A DNA stretch of 64,000 nucleotides from a virus. The stretch lies in the IMG/VR virus record IMGVR_UViG_3300042566_002057, positions 1-64,000 of that record; one strand, written 5' to 3'. The notes beneath the pieces were generated by a model. That model saw only the letters and a program-made list of their open reading frames with translations, ran no database searches and was not told the DNA's origin. Position numbers and translations under genes: made by a program. This document shows positions 1 to 7,063 of the stretch, one piece after another. The stretch's first letter is position 1, and each line of letters begins with the position of its first letter.

Positions 1-378
1 AAACTAAGTTTTTTCTTTAATGACGTAGATTATATTGATCAAGAAGTAATACAAGAAGACATTGAGTTACTTGCTAGATTTGCAAAAAATGCTCCAAACT
101 CCATTGAGAACTTAAAAGGTCTTAAACTATCAGAGCAGATTTCACTTATCAAAAAGTTTTTCGAGAAATTTAAGGACGATCCAATTGTGGCTATTTCAAT
201 TTTAGAAAAACAAAAGGTTGATAAAGACATTGAATTAGATGAAACAACATCTTTACTTTTAGAATTATCAGTCAGAAAAGAAATTATTAATGATACTAAA
301 GGTAAAGTTTATAAAATATTTGGTGTCGAACCAAATACTGAAAATTCTAAAGATGATGATATATCTTGGCTTTTTTAG
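1..378 (+). CDS. C-terminal part of an unidentified gene (cut by window edge)
   Basis: An open frame runs from base 1 to a TAG stop at 376-378 (125 visible codons); the start lies outside the window. A GTG at 187 is in frame but looks internal, because the frame upstream of it is equally open and reads as a normal protein. The visible part is helical and charged. It ends in an acidic tail followed by I-S-W-L-F. Acidic tails ending in hydrophobic residues occur in phage replication and late-transcription proteins that bind sliding clamps or partner enzymes, but that parallel is only suggestive here. Family not recognised. The thioredoxin gene follows after 48 nt on the same strand. Confidence 0.6.
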   Translation, partial: KLSFFFNDVDYIDQEVIQEDIELLARFAKNAPNSIENLKGLKLSEQISLIKKFFEKFKDDPIVAISILEKQKVDKDIELDETTSLLLELSVRKEIINDTKGKVYKIFGVEPNTENSKDDDISWLF

Positions 379-426
379 TAATAAACTTTTAGATTTTTAA
401 TTAATATAAAAAAGAAAAATAATTTT

Positions 427-750
427 ATGGTAGCATATATAACAGAATTAAACAGTGAGAACTGGGAGACATTCAAAAATGGCGAGTTAGTACTTATTGA
501 TGTTTGGGCTCCTTGGTGTGGACCTTGTAAAATGGTTTCTCCAATTATTGACGAGATATCTAATAAATTTCACGGTCAATTATCTGTTGGTAAATTAGAA
601 GCTGATGGTAATAGAGATATCGTAGGTGAATTATCTGTTAGAAACATCCCTACTATTCTTATCTTCAAAAATGGAGTTGAAGTTGAAAGAAAAGTTGGAG
701 TTACTAAACTAGAAGAATTATCTGAACTTATCGAACAACACCTTTCTTAA
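427..750 (+). CDS. trxA: Thioredoxin
   Basis: A 107-residue protein of standard thioredoxin length. The redox motif W-A-P-W-C-G-P-C-K places the two cysteines at about residues 31 and 34, and the cis-proline context N-I-P-T is present further on. Thioredoxins reduce protein disulphides in the cytoplasm; phage versions can supply reducing power to ribonucleotide reductase or act as polymerase processivity factors, and which applies cannot be told here. The next gene starts inside its stop codon (TAATG), so the two are probably translationally coupled. Confidence 0.95.
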   Translation: MVAYITELNSENWETFKNGELVLIDVWAPWCGPCKMVSPIIDEISNKFHGQLSVGKLEADGNRDIVGELSVRNIPTILIFKNGVEVERKVGVTKLEELSELIEQHLS

Positions 751-1319
751 TGAAAACATTAAACGATTTGTTTGATTTAATCAAACAATCAGATGTAACC
801 TTAATTGGTTATACCTTTCAGAATGAAAGAATGAAAGACGAGTTAATTTCCAATTTCAATTATATTGAGGTTGGTCAAATTGATTCGTCTTTTTCTTTTC
901 GTTCTTTTTTAAGAGACCTTAAACTTAAATCAATTTTAGAAAATGATTCTGTAAAGTACCCAGATTATATTCTTTTAGATACAAATAATATACCTTTTAA
1001 GAATAATGATGCGTTATACGGAAGACAAAAATTCTTAAAAACCCTTGTTGAAGATTTAAGAAGTCAACTCTATACAGATTGTTCCGGATTTCCAGGGAAA
1101 CCTCAATTTAAAATTATATTAACTACATCTTTATATAGAAGTGGTGTAAACTCTGAAGGTAATGACATAAAAAACTTTAGTGGAGGAAGTTCCACATTAT
1201 ATGTTTCCGATTTAGTATTTACAATATCAGATAACAAAATTAAAGTCATTAAAAATAGATTTGGAATGGATGGTGATGAAATACTTTATAATACCGAACA
1301 ACAAATTGTAGAAATTTGA
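750..1319 (+). CDS. RecA/DnaB-fold-like protein without Walker A
   Basis: A 189-residue protein whose ATG overlaps the thioredoxin stop. Its C-terminal half resembles the end of the RecA-like ATPase core: a hydrophobic strand (F-K-I-I-L-T-T-S), a G-G-S-S segment, an S-D-L-V-F-T-I strand, then K-N-R-F-G-M-D-G, which recalls the arginine/lysine-finger region of DnaB, RadA and UvsX proteins. No Walker A P-loop is visible in the N-terminal half, so it probably does not hydrolyse ATP by itself. It may be a degenerate recombinase or a helicase-accessory subunit. The fold assignment is inference from motif pattern only. Confidence 0.45.
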   Translation: MKTLNDLFDLIKQSDVTLIGYTFQNERMKDELISNFNYIEVGQIDSSFSFRSFLRDLKLKSILENDSVKYPDYILLDTNNIPFKNNDALYGRQKFLKTLVEDLRSQLYTDCSGFPGKPQFKIILTTSLYRSGVNSEGNDIKNFSGGSSTLYVSDLVFTISDNKIKVIKNRFGMDGDEILYNTEQQIVEI

Positions 1320-1320
1320 T

Positions 1321-1328
1321 TATATTTG
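1321..1328 (+). promoter_or_regulatory. TATATTTG -7 box 4 nt before smpB start
   Basis: TATATTTG matches the Bacteroidota -7 consensus TAnnTTTG. Only four bases separate it from the smpB ATG, so a start site at the usual distance would give an almost leaderless mRNA. The same 4-nt spacing recurs at three other genes in this window. Confidence 0.6.
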
Positions 1329-1332
1329 TAGT

Positions 1333-1767
1333 ATGAGTATTGTAACAAATAAAAAAGCCTACTTTGAGTATTTCGTATTAGAAGAATATGAAGCTGGAAT
1401 TGTTTTGCTTGGTTCTGAGGTTAAATCAATCCGTCAGTCGAATGTAACACTAACAGATTCTTTTATTTATCTTAAAAATGGTGAAGTATGGATTAAGAGT
1501 TTAAGAGTGGCTAGATATAAACAAACTCATATGGCTGAACCTCATGATGAAAATCGTGACAAGAAACTTTTATTAACTAAAAAAGAAATTGCTCGTATTA
1601 GTAGACTTTTAGATGATAAAGGTACAACTTGTGTACCTCTTACAATTTTTGCAAAAAATAATAAAGTAAAAGTAAAAATTGGTGTAGTTAAAGGAAAAAA
1701 ATTATGGGATAAACGTCAAACAATAAAAGAAAGAGACCAGAAAAGAGAAATGCAAAAAGGTTATTAA
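1333..1767 (+). CDS. smpB: SmpB (tmRNA-binding protein)
   Basis: A 144-residue protein close to the usual SmpB length. The signature L-G-S-E-V-K-S-I-R near residues 26-34 and the basic tail G-K-K-L-W-D-K-R with following K/R-rich helix are diagnostic. SmpB binds the tRNA-like domain of tmRNA and brings it to stalled ribosomes for trans-translation. No tmRNA is recognisable in this window, so the phage protein may use host tmRNA or one encoded elsewhere. It fits with GluRS, YqeY, a Pth2-like protein and the tRNA clusters as a phage translation-maintenance set. Confidence 0.95.
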   Translation: MSIVTNKKAYFEYFVLEEYEAGIVLLGSEVKSIRQSNVTLTDSFIYLKNGEVWIKSLRVARYKQTHMAEPHDENRDKKLLLTKKEIARISRLLDDKGTTCVPLTIFAKNNKVKVKIGVVKGKKLWDKRQTIKERDQKREMQKGY

Positions 1768-3314
1768 CGTAAGATAGTATCGATGTATCTTTCCATAAGA
1801 TTTACGGTTTTCATATCTTTATCTAAATTTTGTTCTTTAGATGCGTATTCTGCTCCTCTATTAACATCACCATCATTATAATAGAAATTTTTGATGATTA
1901 TTTCTACACCTCCTGAAAAATAACCACTCTGTTCGTTTACAAAATTTCTAATACTTTCCAATTTATATCTAATAAATAGTAGATCATCTAATGTTTCAAT
2001 TTTAGAATCTGTTAAATACTTCTGAATTTTCTGACTTAAAAGTACCATTTTACCAATCAGTTCATTTGTTTTCTCATCACCAGAACCTTTAACTCTTTCT
2101 ATTGAACCTTTATATCTATCATTAAATTTCACAGATTCTTCCTTTTTATCTTTAAATCTTCTACTAAGTTCTTCTAAGTAATGTGGTTTTTCTTCATCCG
2201 AAGAATTAATTAAATTTTTAATATTTCTAGATATTCTGTCAATAGTAGTTGGTATTGAAGGATTATCAGATATAAGAGCAAATAATATCATGTCTCCACA
2301 AGAAACAGATTTTATCATATTCTGAAGATTTCTTAATTCACTTTCGGTTGTTTTTATCGTAAGGCCATATAATTCAACTATCTTTGACAAATATCTTTGA
2401 TAGTTTAGTTTTTTTATTTCACTATCAGACATAAGAGCGGTTGCTCCTTTTTTCTCTTCAGATCTTAATTTTTTAATACCAGATACACTTTCATCACCTA
2501 TCAACTCGTCTATGTAAAGAACTATTGCAAAATCAACATCCTCTAAATTTGCTCTTTTAATAGAATAAGCATCTCTTCTTGTAGTCAAATTTCCATCTCT
2601 ATCTATAGCAAGTTCTTTATCCGATCCAACAATTTCCAAATCTTCTGATCCTCTTCTATAGATATGTAATTTTGAGTGGTCATCAGCGGGGTGATCAATT
2701 CGACCCAAATTCCAAGATCTTCTACCATATTGCCTCCAGTCACCATCTGGTGTTCCACCATCAGCTACATCTTGTATTCCAAAAAGTTTTTCTCCTTCAA
2801 TAAAAATTGTACCTAAAGCTAGATAACTCAGATGTTCATAGTCACTGAAATAACAAACTATCTCGTCACCTGTTTTTAGAACTGAATAATTAGTGACTGG
2901 TATTAATTTACCAGTTTTTAAACCTAAATTATCTTTAATATAGTTCATTTCTGTATCTGTAAACTCACCTGATGTATCTGAAATATCTTCTGATTTTCCA
3001 ACACCAGTAAATCCTAAATAACCTTTATCAATAGAAAACCAAAATTTAAGAGCATAAACACCTCGTGGGTTTGAGATATCATAATTTTCAGGGACTTGAA
3101 TCTCAAAAGCTTTTTTCGCAGACATATATCTAACTTGTCCATCAGATATTTTATCGATTGGAAAGTCATAAGATTCCATTAAGATATTTCTTAAGTGATT
3201 TAAAAACTTTTCCTTTTCACTTTTTGAGACCTTATCACCAATATAACTCAATACAGATCTAATTGCAGAAGATTCAAATGCTTCAAATAGCTTAAGATAT
3301 TTAAATTGTTTCAT
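1764..3314 (-). CDS. Putative capsid-targeted internal protein, unknown function
   Basis: A 516-residue protein transcribed leftwards, overlapping the end of smpB by 4 nt. Its N-terminus (F-K-Y-L-K-L-F-E-A-F-E) belongs to a motif shared by nine otherwise unrelated proteins here and resembles the T4 capsid-targeting sequence. The rest is charged and largely helical after about residue 280, with K/E-rich stretches, and has no recognisable catalytic motif. A TTAATATATA element lies 5 nt before its start. Inferred role: an internal virion protein made late. The motif family is visible; the role is inference. Confidence 0.55.
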   Translation of the reverse strand: MKQFKYLKLFEAFESSAIRSVLSYIGDKVSKSEKEKFLNHLRNILMESYDFPIDKISDGQVRYMSAKKAFEIQVPENYDISNPRGVYALKFWFSIDKGYLGFTGVGKSEDISDTSGEFTDTEMNYIKDNLGLKTGKLIPVTNYSVLKTGDEIVCYFSDYEHLSYLALGTIFIEGEKLFGIQDVADGGTPDGDWRQYGRRSWNLGRIDHPADDHSKLHIYRRGSEDLEIVGSDKELAIDRDGNLTTRRDAYSIKRANLEDVDFAIVLYIDELIGDESVSGIKKLRSEEKKGATALMSDSEIKKLNYQRYLSKIVELYGLTIKTTESELRNLQNMIKSVSCGDMILFALISDNPSIPTTIDRISRNIKNLINSSDEEKPHYLEELSRRFKDKKEESVKFNDRYKGSIERVKGSGDEKTNELIGKMVLLSQKIQKYLTDSKIETLDDLLFIRYKLESIRNFVNEQSGYFSGGVEIIIKNFYYNDGDVNRGAEYASKEQNLDKDMKTVNLMERYIDTILR

Positions 3315-3319
3315 CTTTT

Positions 3320-3329
3320 TATATATTAA
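3320..3329 (-). promoter_or_regulatory. TTAATATATA late-type element
   Basis: On the minus strand TTAATATATA sits 5 nt upstream of the ATG at 3314. The element recurs before every protein with the capsid-targeting-like N-terminus and before structural genes. Confidence 0.5.
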
Positions 3330-3332
3330 TTT

Positions 3333-3363
3333 TTTGGTGTTTAAAACTTATTTTCTATCTTTG
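3333..3363 (+). promoter_or_regulatory. Bacteroidota-type promoter of a candidate ncRNA
   Basis: TTTG at 3333-3336 and TATCTTTG at 3356-3363, 19 nt apart, match the -33/-7 pattern. No long reading frame follows for over 400 nt, so it probably drives the structured region described next. Confidence 0.6.
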
Positions 3364-3369
3364 TATACA

Positions 3370-3790
3370 ATTAAAGAGACATCAAACAATAGTTTCTATT
3401 TTAACAGCTATGAAACAAGTATTTATACTTCAAGTGCTGAATATTTTTTTGTGAGTTTGATGTAATTATGGTAGTAAGTAGCTGGTAAATAAATTTGCAT
3501 TCTTATTAAAAAACAGTGAACTACCTCGTATTATAAATATAAAGATATAATAACTAAAGAATGCGGGTGTTGAAATTGTTGGTGATAAACATCTTAAACT
3601 AATTAAACTAAGAAACCCAACGAAAGAAGATTTAATCGAGTAGAATGGTAACACTACTCAAAGAAGGGTGATGAGCCCATTAAAAGGTAATCCTAAGTGA
3701 TGAGGTCACTAAAAGTCAAGATACTAAAGGTTCTAGGGTTCCGACCATACTTGACAGACGTTCCAAAATCTTCTTTTTTTAAGAAAGTTA
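3370..3790 (+). ncRNA. Candidate structured non-coding RNA, family unknown
   Basis: About 420 nt between a good promoter and the yqeY gene hold no plausible protein. Several pairings are visible. GACATCAAAC (about 3378) faces GTTTGATGT (about 3455). GGTAGT (about 3470) pairs with ACTACC (about 3521), and the interleaved GCATTCTT (3498) pairs with AAGAATGC (about 3558), suggesting a pseudoknot. Further pairs are a G-G-G...C-C-C hairpin near 3665, a GTGAtgagGTCAC-type hairpin near 3697, and GTCAAG (3715) with CTTGAC (about 3748). A U-rich tract ends the region near 3780. A 14-codon frame at 3410 is probably chance. It is not tmRNA: no tRNA-like 3' end or tag is seen. Family not recognised. Confidence 0.45.
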
Positions 3791-3803
3791 AATAAAAAAT
3801 AAA

Positions 3804-4238
3804 ATGATAAAAGAACAAATTAATGCAGATTACATGACGGCATTCAAAGCAAAGAATACTGTTGCAAAAAACTTACTTTCTGTTGTGAAAGGTGAGATTC
3901 AAACCATTGAGAAAAATACTGGTGTTGAAAATATGTCTGATGAAGATGTTCTTAAAATTCTTCAAAAGTCTGCTAAGTCTTTACGAGAAACTATTTCATC
4001 TTTAGAAAAAGCACAAACAGGAATGTATTTTTCAAATGATTTAGTTTCAGCAAAAGAAGAATTGAGTATTATCGAATCTTATCTTCCAAAACAAATGTCT
4101 AAAGAAGAAATAACTGAAAAAGTAACTGAGTTGGTAAATTCTGGAGTTACTCAGATGGGAGCAATTATGAAAGAATTCTCAACTCTTCCGGTTGATAAGA
4201 AAATGGTTTCTGAAATTGTAAAAGAATTAGTAAAATAA
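3804..4238 (+). CDS. yqeY: YqeY/GatB-domain protein
   Basis: A 144-residue protein matching the YqeY family in length and pattern: an N-terminal helix with M-K, the R-E-T-I-S region around residues 72-76, the E-E-L-S-I-I-E-S-Y-L-P-K-Q motif around residues 93-105, and a C-terminal G-x-M-x-x-S-x-L-P-V-D-K-K-M-V segment. YqeY is related to the tail domain of GatB, which contacts tRNA in Glu-tRNA amidation. Its own role is not firmly established. Phage carriage is unusual and fits the tRNA theme here. Confidence 0.85.
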   Translation: MIKEQINADYMTAFKAKNTVAKNLLSVVKGEIQTIEKNTGVENMSDEDVLKILQKSAKSLRETISSLEKAQTGMYFSNDLVSAKEELSIIESYLPKQMSKEEITEKVTELVNSGVTQMGAIMKEFSTLPVDKKMVSEIVKELVK

Positions 4239-4262
4239 TTTGTGAAAATAAATTAATTTCTC

Positions 4263-4270
4263 TATATTTG
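4263..4270 (+). promoter_or_regulatory. TATATTTG box 4 nt before the lipoprotein start
   Basis: TATATTTG ends 4 nt before the ATG at 4275, the same spacing as at smpB, gltX and the kinase gene, predicting a near-leaderless transcript. Confidence 0.55.
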
Positions 4271-4274
4271 AATT

Positions 4275-4499
4275 ATGAAAAAATTAATATTTGTTTTAGT
4301 TGTTTTGGTTTCTCTAACTTCTTGTAATGGTAGAAGATTTAATTTAAGAGTTTGTAGTGGTGATGGCATCGCTTATACAGAAACTTGGATTGAGTGTGAT
4401 TCTTTCCAGATGGTTTCCAGAGACGAAGCAGTTATCTGGGTAGATGGTCAACAGATGAGAATTTTTGGAGACCGAGGAATTAAACCTGAAACAAATTAA
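4275..4499 (+). CDS. Small putative lipoprotein
   Basis: A 74-residue protein. The N-terminus has a K-K charge pair, a hydrophobic stretch (L-I-F-V-L-V-V-L-V) and a lipobox L-T-S-C with the cysteine at residue 17, so it is probably exported and lipid-anchored after cleavage. The mature part is short, contains further cysteines at about residues 19-40, and is not recognised. Phage lipoproteins sometimes act in superinfection exclusion; that role is only a possibility. A shared terminator separates it from the convergent gene on its right. Confidence 0.7.
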   Translation: MKKLIFVLVVLVSLTSCNGRRFNLRVCSGDGIAYTETWIECDSFQMVSRDEAVIWVDGQQMRIFGDRGIKPETN

Positions 4500-4528
4500 A
4501 CCAGTCTTTTGGTTGTTATATGATAATA

Positions 4529-4556
4529 AAAAACCCACTATTAAGTGGGTTTTTTA
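4529..4556. terminator. Bidirectional Rho-independent terminator
   Basis: AAAACCCACT - loop ATTA - AGTGGGTTTT with A-run and U-run flanks lies between two convergent genes and can terminate both. Confidence 0.85.
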
Positions 4557-5479
4557 ATAAGTTTATTGGTTGAAAATTCCCCAGTCGAATATTTTGGTTC
4601 CTTTGACATCTGCTGAATAGATTTTTTCTTTAGTTCATCATCTTTCTTTATAGATCCAATACAATCTATATCTACAACACATATCTCAAGAGAGCTTTGT
4701 TTATATTTTTTTCCTATAACTTCCCAACTATCCGGTTTATATTTAACATTTCCTTGATCATCAAGTTCTGGTTCTAATTTGTCTTCACCATATGGTCTTT
4801 CACTATATACACCAGAAAGACCCAAACTTTTAACCAAGTTCATTGAATCTTGATCCATTTCGGATATCATTTTGAAATCAAAATAGTCTGCTCTCAAAAA
4901 CTTACTTCCTGGTTTGATATTTATAGAATAAACAAATATACTATCAATATCTTCGGAAGCCCTTGCCATATAGTGTATAGTGTCCCAATCCGTTTTTTCG
5001 TCTTCGTCATAAGTACTCAGATAAAATCCCCATTTATTCTTGATATTTGCATCACCTTTTGATTTATCTTCTAAAGTTTCTGCTCTATCAGAAGACATTG
5101 GATTCATTGAGTTTTTTATAGAACCTGTGTTAAGATTAGGATTTAAAGAAACATGAGTAAAAAAACTAACATTGTTTTCTTTGATTATATCTTCAATAGA
5201 AATCCACATTTTTGACCAATGTTCTTTAAGATAAAAAGATTTTTTTTCTATCCACAGTTTATTTCTCTCTTCATCTGTTTTGTTATCAATATCTTTAATT
5301 TTAAGAAAGTTTTCTCTAGCAACATCATCTATCGTATAATTTTTAAAAAAATCTACGAATTTATCATTTTCACTCAGAATTCCTTTCCAAGGTAGTTGAT
5401 TTTTTACATCTAATGGATATTGATTAAATATATTATTTCCATCAATAGAAAAACTTTCAAATGTCTTAATATAAATCAT
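4541..5479 (-). CDS. Putative capsid-targeted protein, ADP-ribosyltransferase-like possibility
   Basis: A 312-residue protein with the N-terminal motif M-I-Y-I-K-T-F-E-S-F, shared with other putative internal virion proteins. The middle (F-F-T-H-V-S-L-N-P-N near residue 95; a later S-I-N-I-K-P-G-S-K-F-L segment) loosely recalls ADP-ribosyltransferase folds, many of which phages inject (for example T4 Alt). No complete R-S-E triad can be assigned, so this is weak. A TTAATATATA element lies 18 nt upstream of the start. The stop codon sits inside the bidirectional terminator. Confidence 0.5.
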   Translation of the reverse strand: MIYIKTFESFSIDGNNIFNQYPLDVKNQLPWKGILSENDKFVDFFKNYTIDDVARENFLKIKDIDNKTDEERNKLWIEKKSFYLKEHWSKMWISIEDIIKENNVSFFTHVSLNPNLNTGSIKNSMNPMSSDRAETLEDKSKGDANIKNKWGFYLSTYDEDEKTDWDTIHYMARASEDIDSIFVYSINIKPGSKFLRADYFDFKMISEMDQDSMNLVKSLGLSGVYSERPYGEDKLEPELDDQGNVKYKPDSWEVIGKKYKQSSLEICVVDIDCIGSIKKDDELKKKSIQQMSKEPKYSTGEFSTNKLIKKPT

Positions 5480-5497
5480 ATCTTTTTTATTTTTTAG

Positions 5498-5507
5498 TAT
5501 ATATTAA
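5498..5507 (-). promoter_or_regulatory. TTAATATATA late-type element
   Basis: Minus-strand TTAATATATA 18 nt upstream of the ATG at 5479, in the same configuration as before other virion-type genes. Confidence 0.45.
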
Positions 5508-5519
5508 ATAAAAAATCCG

Positions 5520-5578
5520 TATCTTTGTATCACTGAATTGGTAACCAATCCAACTGGGGTCGAGCTGTAACTGGTTTT
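5520..5578 (+). promoter_or_regulatory. TATCTTTG box followed closely by a U-run; possible tiny transcript
   Basis: TATCTTTG at 5520-5527 is followed after about 45 nt by AACTGG and eight T's. A weak AACCA/TGGTT pairing can be drawn. No convincing -33 box is present. It may encode a very short RNA, or be chance. Confidence 0.25.
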
Positions 5579-5580
5579 TT

Positions 5581-6015
5581 TTATTTAATATCTCCTCTTT
5601 TTCTTAGAGTGTATAAAATCTGTTTTACTGTTTCTTCACTTAAATCTAATTCAATTGATAGTTGACTTACATCAGTTAGCCCTTCTTCATAAAGTTCTTT
5701 TACCATTTCCATATCATCTAATGTGAAGTCCTCAAATGTATAACCTTCTTTGATAAACTGATTAAAAGTTAAAACTTTCTCTTCAATTTTTTCTGGAAGT
5801 TTATCGTGTTTTGTTTTAGCAAAATCTCTTAATTTATTGATGGCTCTTTTTTTAGCCTTTTCTTTTGCAGTTTTACTTTTAGAACCTTCTGTTTCATTTT
5901 TGATAAATGATTTCGCAACATCTTTTGCTGCTTTTGGAACGTCTTTATTTTCACCAGTAGCGAAAGCATAAGCGGCTCCCATAAGTCTTTGTTGTGTTTT
6001 AGAACGCGATGGCAT
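5581..6015 (-). CDS. DUF3008-like phage protein with C-terminal HTH-like tail
   Basis: A 144-residue protein. The first ~90 residues follow a pattern common in small phage proteins (S-K-T-Q-Q-R-L-M-G-A-A-Y near residues 5-16; a later D-F-A-K-T-K-H-x-x-L-P-E-K), as in DUF3008-type proteins. An internal L-T-F-N-Q-F-I-K-E (about residues 84-92) resembles the capsid-targeting-like motif found at the N-terminus of other proteins here. The C-terminal ~45 residues look like a helix-turn-helix (L-S-I-E-L-D-L-S-E-E-T-V). Function unknown; possibly a virion-associated DNA-binding protein. Confidence 0.6.
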   Translation of the reverse strand: MPSRSKTQQRLMGAAYAFATGENKDVPKAAKDVAKSFIKNETEGSKSKTAKEKAKKRAINKLRDFAKTKHDKLPEKIEEKVLTFNQFIKEGYTFEDFTLDDMEMVKELYEEGLTDVSQLSIELDLSEETVKQILYTLRKRGDIK

Positions 6016-6059
6016 AAGAAACTATATTTTTTACTATATATAGAAAAATTAAAATAGAT

Positions 6060-6272
6060 ATGAGTCAGTTAAGAAACAATGGTATCTACTCTAAAAACGA
6101 GTATGTTGGGAAAACTTTAGAAGAAGCTAGTAAATATGCTGAACAAGGTGGATTCATAATACGAATAGTAGAAAAAGAAGGTATACCACTTATGCTTACA
6201 CACGATGTAAAAGAAAATAGATTAAACTTTAGAACAAAAGGTAATAAAGTTGTTGATGTCTTTGGTGGATAG
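6060..6272 (+). CDS. Small protein resembling peptidase inhibitor I78 fold
   Basis: A 70-residue protein. The pattern V-G-K-T-L-E-E-A-x-x-Y-A-E-x-x-G, followed by a basic strand and R-L-N-F-R-T-K-G-N-K-V-V-D-V at the end, is that of small inhibitor-like proteins of the I78 (potato inhibitor I-like) type, also common in phages as hypotheticals. The I78 assignment rests on pattern only. It is transcribed away from the neighbouring DUF3008-like gene and towards tRNA cluster 1. Confidence 0.55.
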   Translation: MSQLRNNGIYSKNEYVGKTLEEASKYAEQGGFIIRIVEKEGIPLMLTHDVKENRLNFRTKGNKVVDVFGG

Positions 6273-6335
6273 AAAATAAATACTTATATTTATATGCCTG
6301 GTTTGGATATTTAAATTGAAAAATATTGAAATAAA

Positions 6336-6367
6336 TTTGGTAGAATTAAAACTTTTATCTAATTTTG
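6336..6367 (+). promoter_or_regulatory. Promoter of tRNA cluster 1
   Basis: TTTG at 6336-6339 and TAATTTTG at 6360-6367 with 20 nt between them. Nearly the same promoter block recurs before cluster 3 (19830-19861), where over 30 bases are almost identical. Confidence 0.8.
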
Positions 6368-6400
6368 TATAAAATAATGACAAAGGAAGAATAACTTTTT

Positions 6401-6408
6401 AATATATA
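6401..6408 (+). promoter_or_regulatory. AATATATA late-type element before leader peptide
   Basis: AATATATA 7 nt before the leader ATG at 6416. The segment TTTAATATATAAGAAATAA is shared with the leader at 35310. It would allow late transcription of the same attenuator and tRNAs. Confidence 0.4.
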
Positions 6409-6415
6409 AGAAATA

Positions 6416-6517
6416 ATGACAACAAATCGCACACATAAACATTTTAGTAAATCGAGCAAGTGGTTTAGCACCCAGTTCGGTACTGAAAAAGTATTGCGTG
6501 ATTTGACTACACTATAA
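6416..6517 (+). CDS. Leader peptide rich in His, Phe and Trp (attenuator control region)
   Basis: A 33-codon frame starting ATG-ACA-ACA. It has His at 7 and 9, Phe at 10, 17 and 21, and Trp at 16. The next four tRNAs are Phe, His, Phe and Trp. AGTTCGG inside codons 20-22 (6474-6480) is complementary to CCGAACT (6547-6553), the 5' arm of the terminator that follows. A ribosome stalled at the His/Phe/Trp codons would leave that segment free to form an antiterminator; a completing ribosome would cover it. Layout is visible; mechanism is inferred from classical amino-acid operon attenuation. Confidence 0.75.
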   Translation: MTTNRTHKHFSKSSKWFSTQFGTEKVLRDLTTL

Positions 6518-6541
6518 GTAGTAAAATTAAATACAATATTT

Positions 6542-6577
6542 AAGGTCCGAACTCAAAAAGTTCGGACTTTTTTGTTT
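6542..6577 (+). terminator. Attenuator terminator for Phe-His-Phe-Trp tRNAs
   Basis: GGTCCGAACT - loop - AGTTCGGACTTTTTTG: a 9-bp GC-rich hairpin followed by a U-run, 12 nt before tRNA-Phe. Its 5' arm (6547-6553) can pair with 6474-6480 in the leader frame. Confidence 0.85.
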
Positions 6578-6588
6578 TATAATAAATT

Positions 6589-6661
6589 GGAACGGTGGCA
6601 GATCAGGTGATTGCGCTGGACTGAAAATCCAGAGGAATGGGTTCGATACCCATCCGTTCCA
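6589..6661 (+). tRNA. tRNA-Phe(GAA) 1
   Basis: Complete cloverleaf: acceptor GGAACGG/CCGTTCC, anticodon stem CTGGA/TCCAG with loop CTGAAAA, T-arm with GGTTCGATACC. No encoded CCA. First gene after the His/Phe/Trp leader attenuator. Confidence 0.85.
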
Positions 6662-6738
6662 CGGAGTCCTGAAATAACAGGAAACCCCCACTCCCATATG
6701 GCAGCCAGTCCATTAACCTGGTGAAGTGGGGTTTATAT
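6661..6738 (+). other. Structured spacer, possible tRNA relic or RNA hairpin
   Basis: AACCCCCACT (about 6683) can pair with AGTGGGGTTT (about 6725), enclosing CCAG...CTGG. There is no T-arm consensus, so it is not a standard tRNA; there is no U-run, so it is not a terminator. It may be a decayed tRNA. Confidence 0.3.
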
Positions 6739-6739
6739 G

Positions 6740-6812
6740 GTGAATGTAGCTCAATCGGTAGAGCACTGGTTTGTGAAGCCAGAGGTAGCGGGATCGTAAC
6801 CCGTCGTTCACC
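6740..6812 (+). tRNA. tRNA-His(GTG)
   Basis: Acceptor GTGAATG/CGTTCAC, anticodon loop TTGTGAA (GTG), extra G just upstream (6739) and C discriminator as expected for His. The leader peptide upstream has two His codons. Confidence 0.85.
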
Positions 6813-6817
6813 CAAAA

Positions 6818-6889
6818 GGAGACTTAGCTAAGTAGGTTTAGCGTCCGGTTGAAGCCCGGAAGAGGTCGGTTCGATTCCGTCAGTCTCCA
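6818..6889 (+). tRNA. tRNA-Phe(GAA) 2
   Basis: Acceptor GGAGACT/AGTCTCC; anticodon stem TCCGG/CCGGA with loop TTGAAGC gives GAA. Second Phe gene in the operon; the T-stem has one mismatch. Confidence 0.75.
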
Positions 6890-6896
6890 CTAAAAA

Positions 6897-6969
6897 GCGT
6901 CATTTGTGTAATGGCTTAGCATCTTCGGTTCCAACCCGAAGGGTCAGGGTTCGAGTCCTTGGTGACGCG
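6897..6969 (+). tRNA. tRNA-Trp(CCA)
   Basis: Acceptor GCGTCA/TGACGC, anticodon stem TTCGG/CCGAA, loop TTCCAAC (CCA), T-arm GGGTTCGAGTCC. Matches the single Trp codon in the leader. Confidence 0.85.
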
Positions 6970-7063
6970 CAATTACAAGTATGTAATCCAATTTAACTCC
7001 GAATGAGTTAATTGAATGATGTAAGAAGATTTTAGAGTTTAATAATTATAAAATAGAAAAAAA

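Noticed and set aside
3665-3720. Hammerhead-ribozyme-like GTGATGAG strings
   Set aside because: The core requires CUGAUGA; here it is GUGAUGAG and no matching GAAA segment in the right place was found.
3733-3750. CTAGGGTTCCG resembling a guanidine/ykkC riboswitch segment
   Set aside because: The rest of the ykkC consensus (the downstream GGTCCGAGAG block) is missing.
3370-3790. tmRNA downstream of smpB
   Set aside because: No tRNA-like ends (GG..., GGTTCGA arm, CCA) or tag reading frame ending in Ala-Ala were found.
6603-6815. Minus-strand reading frame across tRNA-Phe and tRNA-His
   Set aside because: It is antisense to tRNA genes; similar frames at 14264-14449, 14581-14775, 20273-20530, 20553-20783, 20963-21268, 35658-35940 and 43403-43645 are translations of conserved T-arm and anticodon-arm bases on the wrong strand.
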